Below, piece by piece: positions 33,070 through 40,844 of a stretch of DNA of 40,844 nt (positions are counted from its first letter, which is position 1; each line of letters begins with the position of its first letter). A program made the position numbers and the translations under genes. The DNA lies in NCBI GenBank assembly GCA_030429485.1, contig JAUIFD010000010.1, positions 1-40,844 on the forward strand, given 5' to 3'. A model generated the notes under the pieces. It was given only the letters and a program-made list of their open reading frames with translations, searched no databases and was not told the origin of the DNA. The DNA comes from Phycisphaerae bacterium (GTDB taxonomy: Bacteria; Planctomycetota; Phycisphaerae; Phycisphaerales; UBA1924).

Positions 33070-34515
33070 CTATGGGCGGGGCCAGAAGACCAGGTCCCCC
33101 TCCATCTCCGGTTTCTGCACGAGTTTGTCCTGAGTCGCCGCGATGTTGTCCCACCCCTTGCCGCCAGCGGGCGCAGCCCGCCCGTCGTCGTTATCTCGGT
33201 CGTATCCCACGCTCCAGAGGCGGAAGCCGCCATCCGCCTCGACGCGGAAGAAGAGCGGCTCGCCGGTGTAGGCGTCGACGGGGACGGCGTCGAGATAGTC
33301 GCCCACGAGCGCGTCGAGCGTTGGGGGCCACTCGCTGTGGTCTCGGCGGTACCTGTGGAGCGCGACTAGGCATTGCGTGGCGGCAATGTCGAGCTCCAGG
33401 ACCTTGGCTGAGGTGATGGCCTTGTCAAAGGCCGGCTTCATCGCCCCGAGCAACACCTCCGCACCGTCGAGGATGCCGGGGCGCCCACCTTCCTCGGCGA
33501 GGATCAGGTAGTGCTCGCTGGTGTCAAACGCCCAGAGCGGTTCGCCGAGCAGGGCGGTCGCCTCGGCGTGGAGCTGCTCCGCCGCCTCGGTGAACTCGGA
33601 GCGCGATGGCGCGAGGACCGCCGGGATCACCCCCGCGATGCGCGGCATCGCGCCGGCTGTCATGCCGCCGGCGCCAACCGGATCATTGAAGAACGCGAGT
33701 GCCCCATCTGCGGTCATCACGCCGTCGCCTCGCCCGTTGTCGGTGTATGAACGCTCGATTCGGTCGAGCCACATGGCGAGTTCGCCATCGATCCCGAGGC
33801 TGAAGCCTCTGTACGCCTCAGCACCATTGACGATGTGCTGGAAGCGATCGAGATGCTCCTTGGGCATGGGCGGGCCGCGCACGTCGAGCAACTCGATCGC
33901 GAAGGTGTTGGCGTGCGCCTCCATGCCGATCGCGGTGAGTTGTCCGAGCAAGTCCGGATGTTGCGCTGAGAGTCGGGCGAGCCCATACATCGCTTCGAGG
34001 TTCTCAAGGGCCTGGTCATCATCGCCGGCCGTTGCTGACTCACGCACCGCGCCGGCGAGCAGACGCGAGCCATCGCGCATGTCGCCGAGTTGCACGAGCC
34101 CCGGCTGCGAAGCGATCACGCTCCCGAGCGGCTCTCCGAGGCGTGGCTTGGACGCTGCCTCGCGCCAGAGGGCCATCGTCTGCTGCCCCTCGTCACTCGC
34201 AAGCCACGCGACAAACTCACCGTGCCCGAGTTCGCCCGGCTCTTCGGTGCCGTAGACCTCGAACTCATCGCCGTCTTTGTCGACGCCGACGGGTCGGTTC
34301 GCGAGGGCCTGCTTGATAATCGGGGCCGCAGCGTCGTCGGGGTTGTTCGCCATGAGCCCGGCCTGCACCTCCGCGATGTAGTCGCGCGTCGGCGTCGCCT
34401 TGAGTGACATCCGCCACCACACCCACCCGCCGAGCATCGCGAGCAGGAGCAACAGAACGCCCAAGACAATCAGGGCCCATTTGAGACACCCGCCGCGTCT
34501 TGATGCGTACCGCAT
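33070..34515 (-). CDS. Membrane-anchored hypothetical protein
   Basis: 481 aa from the ATG at 34515; upstream open sequence to 34914 overlaps the zinc-ribbon gene and is Arg-rich. After a basic start (MRYASRRGGCLKW), one strong membrane helix (WALIVLGVLLLLLAMLGGWVWW, about 13-34) anchors a large periplasmic domain. The domain is mostly helical, with regular LGDMRDGSRLLAGAVRES and LENLEAMYGLARLSAQ type helices. The last 100 residues (ALHRYRRDHSEWPPTLDALVGDYL, then AVPVDAYTGEPLFFRVE and LWSVGYDRDNDDG) resemble the C-terminal part of type II pseudopilin GspG, including the conserved WPPTLDAL and DPYTGEPL-like phrases. It may be a repurposed pseudopilin-like domain. Function unknown. ileS lies 66 bp downstream. 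Confidence 0.82.
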   Translation of the reverse strand: MRYASRRGGCLKWALIVLGVLLLLLAMLGGWVWWRMSLKATPTRDYIAEVQAGLMANNPDDAAAPIIKQALANRPVGVDKDGDEFEVYGTEEPGELGHGEFVAWLASDEGQQTMALWREAASKPRLGEPLGSVIASQPGLVQLGDMRDGSRLLAGAVRESATAGDDDQALENLEAMYGLARLSAQHPDLLGQLTAIGMEAHANTFAIELLDVRGPPMPKEHLDRFQHIVNGAEAYRGFSLGIDGELAMWLDRIERSYTDNGRGDGVMTADGALAFFNDPVGAGGMTAGAMPRIAGVIPAVLAPSRSEFTEAAEQLHAEATALLGEPLWAFDTSEHYLILAEEGGRPGILDGAEVLLGAMKPAFDKAITSAKVLELDIAATQCLVALHRYRRDHSEWPPTLDALVGDYLDAVPVDAYTGEPLFFRVEADGGFRLWSVGYDRDNDDGRAAPAGGKGWDNIAATQDKLVQKPEMEGDLVFWPRP

Positions 34516-34585
34516 AGGGGCAAGGTAGCCGCGTTGCTTATGGATCGCGGCGCTCACACGAGCACAACCCGACGGGGTGGCGAGA

Positions 34586-35071
34586 TCAGCCGCGAGCTTC
34601 GGGCGATGCGCCGCACTCCGGGCACGGCGCCCCAGCCTCAAGCCCGTCGCGCGAATAGCCGCACCCGGGGCACGCGCCCCCTCGGTGCTTCGCACGCGTG
34701 CAGGCGACCACGAGCGCAAGCGCCGCCGCGAGCAGTATCCAGTTGCCGATGGTGAGCGAGCGATAGCGGAATATCTGGTTGTGCTCGACGATGACCGACG
34801 TGCGGATGTTGTGCCACCAGAGGGAAGGCGTGCTGGGCTGAAGATCCAATCCCACGCCCCACCCGCGAGGCGCCGGCTCAGAATCAACGACGACCGACGC
34901 GTGCCCGTAGGCAACGCCGAGGCGCACGAGTTGTCGGCCGGCCGTGACTTCGACCGCGATCGAGAAGCACCCGAGGATCGCCCACAACACGACGAGCTGG
35001 ATCGAGCGCACGAGGATTCGCCCGCGGCGGGTGTTGCGGAAAGGGATGGCGCGTTCGCGCTCGGGATTCAC
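34586..35071 (-). CDS. Membrane protein with C-terminal zinc ribbon
   Basis: 161 aa from the GTG at 35071. Two membrane helices (about 22-43 and 108-125) bracket a roughly 65-residue external loop. The C-terminal tail has CPGCG and CPECG spaced by 13 residues, a four-Cys zinc ribbon facing the cytoplasm. This architecture is recurrent in planctomycete hypothetical proteins (recalled from memory, not searched). The gene lies 25 bp after comM and 70 bp before the next gene, so it is probably in the same transcript. No function can be given. Confidence 0.8.
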   Translation of the reverse strand: MNPERERAIPFRNTRRGRILVRSIQLVVLWAILGCFSIAVEVTAGRQLVRLGVAYGHASVVVDSEPAPRGWGVGLDLQPSTPSLWWHNIRTSVIVEHNQIFRYRSLTIGNWILLAAALALVVACTRAKHRGGACPGCGYSRDGLEAGAPCPECGASPEARG

Positions 35072-35096
35072 AGCGTCGGTCTCTCAAAGCGGCCCG

Positions 35097-36647
35097 TCAC
35101 ACCTGGCGATCCAGCAACCGGTACTGCACCGCCTCCGCCACGTGATCCACGCGCAGCGTCTCCGTGCCCTCCAGGTCCGCGATCGTGCGTGAGACGCGCC
35201 GGATCTTGTCGTACGCGCGCGCACTGAGCTTGAGCTCGGTGATCGCGTGCCCGAGCAGGCGGTTGGCGTCGTCGTCCATCGGCGCAAACTCGTCGAGCTG
35301 CCTGCCGCGGAGGCGGGCGTTGGGCGTGGCGCGCCCCTGGCGGGCTGCGGCGATATCGCGGGCCTTCGCCGCCTTCTCACGCATCTCGGCGGAGGACGTG
35401 CCGGGCGAGCCGTGGCGGGCCGAGAGCTGCGCCCAGGGCACCGCGGGCGCTTCCACGTGCAGATCGATGCGATCGAGCAGCGGGCCCGAGAGTCGCGAGA
35501 GGTAGCGCTCCATCGCGCGCCTGCCGACCTCGCCCGGCTCGACGCTGCCCTTGGGCGTCGGGTTCATCGCGGCGACGAGCATGAACGACGCGGGGAATCG
35601 GATCGAGCCGTGCGCACGCGCGATCGTCACGCAGTGATCCTCGAGCGGCTGACGGAGGGTCTCGAGCACGGGGCGCGGAAACTCGGGCAGCTCGTCGAGG
35701 AAGAGCACGCCGCGGTGCGCGAGGGAGATCTCGCCCGGGCGCGGCACGATGCCCCCGCCCACGACCGCGGGCGACGACGCGGTGTGGTGTGGTGAGCGCA
35801 CGGGGCGCGCGGTGATGAGCCCCTGCCCCGGGCGCAGCGCGCCCGCAGCGGAGTAGATGCGCGTGATCTCGACCGCCTCCTCCGGCGTGAGCGGCGGGAG
35901 CACGCCGGGCAGGGCCTTGGCCATCATCGTCTTGCCCGTGCCCGCGGGCCCGAGCATGAGCAGGTTGTGCCCGCCCGCTGCCGCGATCACGATCGCGCGC
36001 TTCACGCTCTCCTGCCCGCGCACCTCGGCGAAATCGATCGGCGCCTCGCTCGCCTGGAGCATGGACTCGATGTCGGCCGGCGGGAAGGGTTGCGGCTCAA
36101 GCGAGCCGGTGTAGAGCCCGACGACCTCCGCGAGCGTGCGCACGCCGATGACCTCGACGCCGCGCACGACCGCAGCTTCCGGCGCGTTCTCCGCGGGAAG
36201 GATCACGGTGCGCCGACCGCACTCGGCTGCCATCGATGTGGCCGCGAGAGCGCCCTTGATCGGGCGCACGCGCCCGTCAAGCGCAAGCTCGCCCGCAAAC
36301 ACCGACGATTCGATACGCGGCGTCGGGCTCCCGCCCGGCGTGAGATCGGGCGCGCGCTCGAACACGCCCTGTACGTCGAGCAGCCCTACCGCGATCGGGA
36401 GGTCATAGAGCGGGCCCTCTTTGCGCAGGTCGGCCGGCGCGAGGTTCACGACGGTGCGACCGGCGGGGAAGGCGTACCCGGAGTTGGTCAGGGCCGAGCG
36501 CACGCGCTCAAGCGATTCCTTCACCGCCGCGTCGGGCAGGCCGACGACGGTCTGCTTGTCCATGTCCTTGAGATCGAAATCGATCTCGACCTCGCACGCG
36601 AGCGCGTCGATGCCTTGAAGAATGTACGAACGCACGCGCGAGAGCAT
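35097..36647 (-). CDS. comM: ComM/YifB-family Mg-chelatase-like AAA+ ATPase
   Basis: 516 aa. The N-terminal ChlI domain (about 1-150) starts MLSRVRSYILQGIDALACEVEID and includes FDLKDMDKQTVVGLPDAAVKES, the hallmark of the YifB/ComM family. The AAA+ core has Walker A GPAGTGKT (residues 233-240, Lys239), Walker B GVLFLDELPEF and an AMNPTPKG sensor segment that is typical of the family. The C-terminal Mg_chelatase_C domain follows, ending in LLGHAITELKLSARAYDKIRRVSRTIADLEG. ComM is a hexameric helicase that promotes branch migration during natural transformation. Its start is 3 bp after the nuclease gene stop, so they are co-transcribed, which is consistent with a DNA-uptake role for both. Confidence 0.93.
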   Translation of the reverse strand: MLSRVRSYILQGIDALACEVEIDFDLKDMDKQTVVGLPDAAVKESLERVRSALTNSGYAFPAGRTVVNLAPADLRKEGPLYDLPIAVGLLDVQGVFERAPDLTPGGSPTPRIESSVFAGELALDGRVRPIKGALAATSMAAECGRRTVILPAENAPEAAVVRGVEVIGVRTLAEVVGLYTGSLEPQPFPPADIESMLQASEAPIDFAEVRGQESVKRAIVIAAAGGHNLLMLGPAGTGKTMMAKALPGVLPPLTPEEAVEITRIYSAAGALRPGQGLITARPVRSPHHTASSPAVVGGGIVPRPGEISLAHRGVLFLDELPEFPRPVLETLRQPLEDHCVTIARAHGSIRFPASFMLVAAMNPTPKGSVEPGEVGRRAMERYLSRLSGPLLDRIDLHVEAPAVPWAQLSARHGSPGTSSAEMREKAAKARDIAAARQGRATPNARLRGRQLDEFAPMDDDANRLLGHAITELKLSARAYDKIRRVSRTIADLEGTETLRVDHVAEAVQYRLLDRQV

Positions 36648-36650
36648 CGA

Positions 36651-37473
36651 CTACTCCGGTGGGCTGCAGACCTTGCACGGCTCGTACTTCGCCCTGGCGT
36701 CGGCGAGGGAGATCTGCTGCGAGTTCTCGGTGACGTACCGGCATGTCGCCCGGTGGTACTTCGAGCCCGAGCGCGAGATATAGAGAAGCTCGTTTGATGT
36801 GGTGGACGCGTCGGCTGGCTTCCCAGGATCCGTGAACCCGCCCGCGGGCGGCTCGGGCATGAACGCCTCGGGCTCGGCGCCCGGAGCAGCCCCCTGCGCA
36901 GGCGGCACGGGGTCGGGCTCGCGCACGAGGGCGCGCTCGCCCCATATGCCTCGCTCCAGCGCCTCGGCCCGCTGGGCGTAGCGCACGAACACGGGCTCCT
37001 CCTCGAAGGCGTGATGCTCGGGCACGCGCGCAAGCCCCGCGCGCACGAGTTCGAGGTTCACGAGCGTGCCCTCCGGCTCGCGGTAGAGCATCGCGAACCG
37101 CCGACCGTATCGGTCGGGCTCGCCATCGCCAGCCCACCGCACGCGCAGGACTTCGCCCTCGACCATCGACCGCAGCGCCCACGCCGCTTCGATCGCCCAG
37201 GGCTCGGGCGAGAGGGCCGACCCGAGGATGGGTGTCTCGACGCCGAGCAGTTGCACGCGCGTGGGGCGCACCTGCCCGTCGAGTGTGAGCTCGACCGTGT
37301 CGCCGTCGATCACGCGATCGACAAACAGCCCGAGGGAGTGCCGAGAGGCGGGGCGCACTCGGATAATCGACTGCGTCGGGCACCGCGCGCCCAACGAAAC
37401 CCGCCGCCGCAGCGACCGCTGAGACGACGCACGCCACCACCACGATCGCCTTGCGCGATACCCGCGTGAGCAT
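36651..37473 (-). pseudogene. Secreted thermonuclease-family protein with apparent one-base frameshift
   Basis: The start ATG at 37473, with GGGAGGG upstream, opens a frame beginning MLTRVSRKAIVVVACVVSAVAAAAG, a signal peptide. The nuclease domain LFVDRVIDGDTVELTL lies in a different frame. Removing one base from the GGG run at 37334-37336 (+ strand) would join them as SALLGLFVDRVIDGDT. The nuclease frame by itself starts only at TTG or GTG codons without a signal peptide. The domain continues with RVQLLGVETP, EGTLVNLELVRAGLARV and AEALERGIWG of SNase/thermonuclease proteins. The C-terminal motif YHRATCRYV...EPCKVC is a metal-binding-like segment shared with some ComEC and SNase proteins. It may be a real frameshift, a programmed shift or a base-calling error. 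Confidence 0.72.
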
Positions 37474-37478
37474 GGCAA

Positions 37479-37485
37479 CCCTCCC
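37479..37485 (-). promoter_or_regulatory. Shine-Dalgarno GGGAGGG for the signal-peptide frame of the nuclease gene
   Basis: GGGAGGG on the - strand ends 5 nt before the ATG at 37473, supporting translation of the signal-peptide frame and therefore the frameshift interpretation. Confidence 0.6.
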
Positions 37486-37592
37486 TCGCCCGACGTGGGC
37501 GATTCCAACCACCGTCCACAATCCTATCAGATTCGGGCGGGCGTCGGGGGATTGCGGCCGGGCGCAACTTCGGCCCGATATGCTCGGGCAGC

Positions 37593-40500
37593 ATGACGCG
37601 CGCAACGACCAAGGATTCGGTCGGCGGTGCCGGTGTGCCTGAAGCGACCCCGCTCGGGCAACTCGGGCTCCGCCTCGCATGGCTCGCAGCCTTCGCCCTC
37701 TGGGCGTTTCTGGCGGCGAGTCTTCTCACCTTTGACCGGGCCGACCCGCCCACGCACGCGGTCTGGCCCGCCAACGAGCAGGTGAGCAACTGGGTGGGGC
37801 CGGCGGGGGCCTGGGCGGCGTATCAGATGCTGCGCCTGCTGGGGGTGGCGATCGGCGTGCCGCTCGTGGTGGGGTTCGCCTGGCTCATGATGAAGCTGGT
37901 CGGCAAGGCCCGTCGGGGCTTCCCTGTTGCGGGCTTAGTCGGGACGGCGACGCTGACCGTGGTCGGGGCGTGCTTCGCGAGCCTGGTCTTTCGCGACTGG
38001 GGGCCGTTGCCCGGGCTCGCGGGGGGCTCAATCGGCGTGGTGAGCGCGGAGGCGCTCTCGGCCCGTTTCGGGATGGGTGGTTCGCTCCTTTGGCTCGGGT
38101 TCTTCGCGGCGGCCGGTCTTCTGCTCGGGTTTGACCGCATGGTGATCGCGGTGCCGAAGTGGGCGTGGGGCGCGGTGACCCGCGGGCGCGAGGCGCGGAA
38201 GGGCGCCACCGAGCGCGCGCTGGAGGACGGGCGGGAGCGAACGGGGATGTTGCGGACGCTGATCGCGCGCCTAACGCCGCGCCGTCCGGTGGCCGTGCGT
38301 TTGGATGATCTGGAGGACGAGCCGATCGTCGTGCGCCCCTCGCGCAAAAAGAAGGAGGGCAAGAAGGACAAGAAGAGCAAGGGCAAGAAGAAGAGCGAGC
38401 CGGAGCCCGAGGACGAATCGGAGTACGAGTACGAGGAAGACGACGGCGACGACTGGGAGTACGAGGACGAAGACGAGGAGTACGACGAGAACGACTACGA
38501 AGAGGATGAGGAAGACGAATACGAGGAAGAAGACGAAGCCGAAGACGAGCCGGCGGATGAGGATGAACTGCCCGGGGCGCCACAGGTGCTCGCGGAGGAG
38601 CAGCTGCGCGAGAAGATGTCGAAGCTCCCGGTGCGTTTTTCGGGCGCGAGCCGGCGCTTGGCGACGGAGGACGACCTGCGCGACCTCCAGGGCGTGATGG
38701 ACATGGAGGGGTACAAGTTCCCGGGGCTCGACCTGCTCGAGGATCCGGAGGAGGACTTCTCGCAGAGCCTCGAAGCCCTGGTGCGCGAGCAGGCGCGCGC
38801 GCTCGAGCACGCGCTGCAGCAGTATCGGATCGATGGCGAAGTCGTGGGAATCGAATCCGGACCCGTGATCACGCAATACGACGTGCGCCTCGCGCCGGGC
38901 ACCAAGGTCGCGCAGCTCACGGGCGTTTCGAGTGACATCGCGCGCGCGCTCAAGGCGATCAACATTCGCATCGTGCCGAACCAGGTGGGGCGTGACACGG
39001 TGGGCGTCGAGGTGCCCAACCCGAAGAAGGAGAAGGTGCGCCTCAAGGAACTGATGAGCAACACGGACCGCTTCAACAGCATGAAGCTCCCGACATTCCT
39101 GGGCAAGGACGCAGCCGGCGACCCGCTGATCGCGGACCTGGCCGAGATGCCGCACATGCTCATCGCGGGCACGACGGGCTCGGGCAAGAGCGTGTGCATG
39201 AACACGATCATTATGGGTTGGCTCTACACGAAGAAGCCCAACGAGCTGAAGATGGTGCTGGTCGATCCGAAGATGGTCGAGATGAGCCAGTTCAAGGACA
39301 TCCCGCACCTGATGTGCCCGGTGATCACGGAGATGTCGAAGGCGGCGGCGATCCTGGAGTGGGCGTGCGGGAAGATGGACGAGCGGTACGAGTTGCTCGC
39401 CGAGGCGGGGTGCCGCGACATCGCGGCGTACAACGCGCTGGAGTTTGAGGAGATCTGCGAGCGGATCGGCGTGGAGAACGAGCAGGAGCGCGCGCGCATC
39501 CCGCGTCGCCTGCCGTACATGGTGTTCATCATCGACGAGCTCGCCGACCTGATGATGACGAACAAGGAGGTGGAGGGCTCGATCATCCGCATCGCGCAGA
39601 AGGCGCGCGCGGTGGGGATCCACCTGATCCTGGCGACGCAGCGCCCGCAGGCGAACGTGGTGACGGGGCTCATCAAGAGCAACATGCCGTGCCGCATCGC
39701 GTTCAAGGTGGCGAGCGCGATGGATTCGCGGATCGTGCTGGACCAGAAGGGCGGGGAGCTCCTGCTCGGGCAGGGCGACATGCTCTTCCTGAGCCCGCGT
39801 TCGCACAAGGTGAGCCGGGCGCAGGGCACGCTCGTGGACGACGCGGAGACGCGCCGGGTCGTGCGCTTCATGCGGGATGTCGCGAGGCCGACGTTCGAGC
39901 GCCAGCTCATGCAGCTGCGCTCGGGCGGTGCTGCGGGCTCGGATGAGGATCGCATCCTTGAGAGCAAGAACAACTCGTCCGCGTCGCTCAAGGCGGCGCA
40001 GGAAGACCCGATGTTCGACCGCGCGGTCGAGATCGTGCTGGAGACGCAGCGCGGGAGCGTGAGCCTGCTCCAGCGGCGTCTCGCGATCGGGTACACGCGG
40101 GCGAGCCGACTCATCGACCTCATGGGGATCGCGGGCATCATCGGCGAGCACAAGGGGAGCGTGGCGCGCGAGGTGATGATCAACACCGACGACTGGGCTC
40201 GAATGAAGATCCTGGCGGACGAGGAAGCCCGACAGAGTGGGCAGCAGCCCGTGTTCTCTGGCGCGACGCAGGAAGAGAGCTCACTCTTCGCTGAGAGCGA
40301 GGAGGCGACCACAGGTGTCGCGACCCTGAGCATGGCCGAGGTCGCTTCCGACGAAGAGGCGGGGGAGCCCACGGGTAGCGTGAATGAAGACGGCGACTGG
40401 GAGGACGAAGACGAGGAAGAAGAGGAAGAGGGAGAAGAAGACGACGAGGAGTGGGACGAGGAGGACGAAGGCGACGAGGAAGGCGAAGAGGAAGGCGATT

Positions 40501-40679
40501 GGGAGGAGGAGGAAGGAGACGAAGGCGAGGAAGAGGAAGATGGCGAGGACGAGGAGTGGGAGGACGACGAAGGCGGGTGGGATGAGGAAGAGGAGGACGG
40601 GGAGTGGGAGGAAGAAGACGAGGAAGGCGCCGAAGAAGGTGATGAGGAAGAGGAACACGACGAGGACGAGCAACGCTGA
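37593..40679 (+). CDS. ftsK: DNA translocase FtsK/SpoIIIE with acidic linker and acidic C-terminal tail
   Basis: 1028 aa. Four membrane helices (about 24-47, 73-102, 109-132 and 160-192) form the N-terminal anchor. A Lys-rich patch (nt about 38341-38400) is followed by a roughly 60-residue Glu/Asp/Tyr linker (nt 38395-38575). The motor starts near residue 365, with alpha-domain EVVGIESGPVITQYDVRLAPG, Walker A GTTGSGKS (526-533, Lys532), Walker B VFIIDELADL and LATQRPQANVVTGLIKSN. The DNA-reading winged-helix gamma domain is about 805-866 (LLQRRLAIGYTRASRLIDLMGIAGIIG). After gamma, an additional tail of about 110 residues is almost entirely Glu, Asp, Gly and Trp. FtsK moves chromosomes to the septum and assists dimer resolution. 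It is divergent from the nuclease/comM transcript. Confidence 0.95.
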   Translation: MTRATTKDSVGGAGVPEATPLGQLGLRLAWLAAFALWAFLAASLLTFDRADPPTHAVWPANEQVSNWVGPAGAWAAYQMLRLLGVAIGVPLVVGFAWLMMKLVGKARRGFPVAGLVGTATLTVVGACFASLVFRDWGPLPGLAGGSIGVVSAEALSARFGMGGSLLWLGFFAAAGLLLGFDRMVIAVPKWAWGAVTRGREARKGATERALEDGRERTGMLRTLIARLTPRRPVAVRLDDLEDEPIVVRPSRKKKEGKKDKKSKGKKKSEPEPEDESEYEYEEDDGDDWEYEDEDEEYDENDYEEDEEDEYEEEDEAEDEPADEDELPGAPQVLAEEQLREKMSKLPVRFSGASRRLATEDDLRDLQGVMDMEGYKFPGLDLLEDPEEDFSQSLEALVREQARALEHALQQYRIDGEVVGIESGPVITQYDVRLAPGTKVAQLTGVSSDIARALKAINIRIVPNQVGRDTVGVEVPNPKKEKVRLKELMSNTDRFNSMKLPTFLGKDAAGDPLIADLAEMPHMLIAGTTGSGKSVCMNTIIMGWLYTKKPNELKMVLVDPKMVEMSQFKDIPHLMCPVITEMSKAAAILEWACGKMDERYELLAEAGCRDIAAYNALEFEEICERIGVENEQERARIPRRLPYMVFIIDELADLMMTNKEVEGSIIRIAQKARAVGIHLILATQRPQANVVTGLIKSNMPCRIAFKVASAMDSRIVLDQKGGELLLGQGDMLFLSPRSHKVSRAQGTLVDDAETRRVVRFMRDVARPTFERQLMQLRSGGAAGSDEDRILESKNNSSASLKAAQEDPMFDRAVEIVLETQRGSVSLLQRRLAIGYTRASRLIDLMGIAGIIGEHKGSVAREVMINTDDWARMKILADEEARQSGQQPVFSGATQEESSLFAESEEATTGVATLSMAEVASDEEAGEPTGSVNEDGDWEDEDEEEEEEGEEDDEEWDEEDEGDEEGEEEGDWEEEEGDEGEEEEDGEDEEWEDDEGGWDEEEEDGEWEEEDEEGAEEGDEEEEHDEDEQR

Positions 40680-40797
40680 GACCCGCCTGCGGGCCGAGGA
40701 CTTCGGCGGGCGAGGGCTCTGGGCGGTGGCGTAGAGTCGTGTGAGTCGGTCCGGGCGTGCAACCCCAGGGGGGGTTCGCCCAATCCAAGGGACCGGT

Positions 40798-40816
40798 GCG
40801 GCGCGAGGTGCGCCGC
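40798..40816. other. GC-rich inverted repeat downstream of ftsK
   Basis: GCGGCGC (40798-40804) and GCGCCGC (40810-40816) form a 7-bp stem with a 5-nt loop about 120 bp after the ftsK stop. No T-run follows. The remaining downstream sequence, 40680-40844, shows no recognisable gene. Confidence 0.35.
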
Positions 40817-40844
40817 GAGCGAGCTTTCAATCGCCCCTCACGCC

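Noticed and set aside
40680-40844. Start of a structured RNA after ftsK
   Set aside because: The C/G-rich hairpins did not match tmRNA, SRP RNA or RNase P RNA motifs that I could recall, and the region is truncated by the window end.

Overview
This 40.8 kb, very GC-rich window looks like chromosome from a planctomycete, most likely class Phycisphaerae. The reasons are the exported proteins ending in a short hydrophobic helix plus an Arg cluster (PEP-CTERM-like tails), the large DUF4175-like protein encoded with a Gln-rich exported protein and an alpha/alpha-toroid (prenyltransferase-like) protein, small membrane proteins with a C-terminal zinc ribbon, and core genes scattered among lineage-specific hypotheticals. 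No rRNA, tRNA, IS element, prophage or CRISPR array was found. The lineage is inferred from gene content, not from a marker search.

Layout. 1-3604 (+): the 3' part of an rlmN-family radical SAM methyltransferase, overlapping a three-module membrane protein (alpha/beta hydrolase, membrane helices, ATP-grasp). 3722-10201 (+): four genes joined by ATGA/GTGA stop-start overlaps and predicted to build an envelope-located assembly. 10322-11044 (+): a PEP-CTERM-like exported protein. 11031-16311 (-): a queA-murE-murF-mraY operon for queuosine and the mid steps of peptidoglycan synthesis; MurE carries the DNPR signature of meso-diaminopimelate addition. 16470-19443: a small hypothetical, a beta-helix protein, an HhH-GPD DNA glycosylase and a small membrane protein. 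19578-23383 (+): carB coupled to a stand-alone Nfu_N-domain protein. 23614-24354 (+): a PEP-CTERM-like protein with a clear intrinsic terminator. 24663-27590 (+): an ECF sigma factor, its probable anti-sigma factor and an exported protein. 27603-29168 (+): an FGGY sugar kinase (xylulokinase-like). 29220-29918 (-): another PEP-CTERM-like protein. 30109-37473 (-): a run of a secreted nuclease (apparently frameshifted), comM, a zinc-ribbon membrane protein, a membrane-anchored hypothetical and ileS. 37593-40679 (+): ftsK with two extreme acidic regions.

Features that stand out: (i) the hydrolase/membrane/ATP-grasp fusion; (ii) the four-gene coupled envelope operon; (iii) a change of strand composition from C-rich to G-rich on the + strand near 16.6-17.4 kb, independent of gene direction, as expected at a replication origin or a rearrangement border; (iv) an 8-bp tandem repeat tolerated in frame inside carB; (v) the acidic C-terminal tail of FtsK beyond its gamma domain; (vi) a one-base frameshift between signal peptide and nuclease domain; (vii) a Cys-to-Ser change in the IleS zinc site. 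No self-evident new defence or mobile system was seen. The best candidates for undescribed biology are (i) and (ii).
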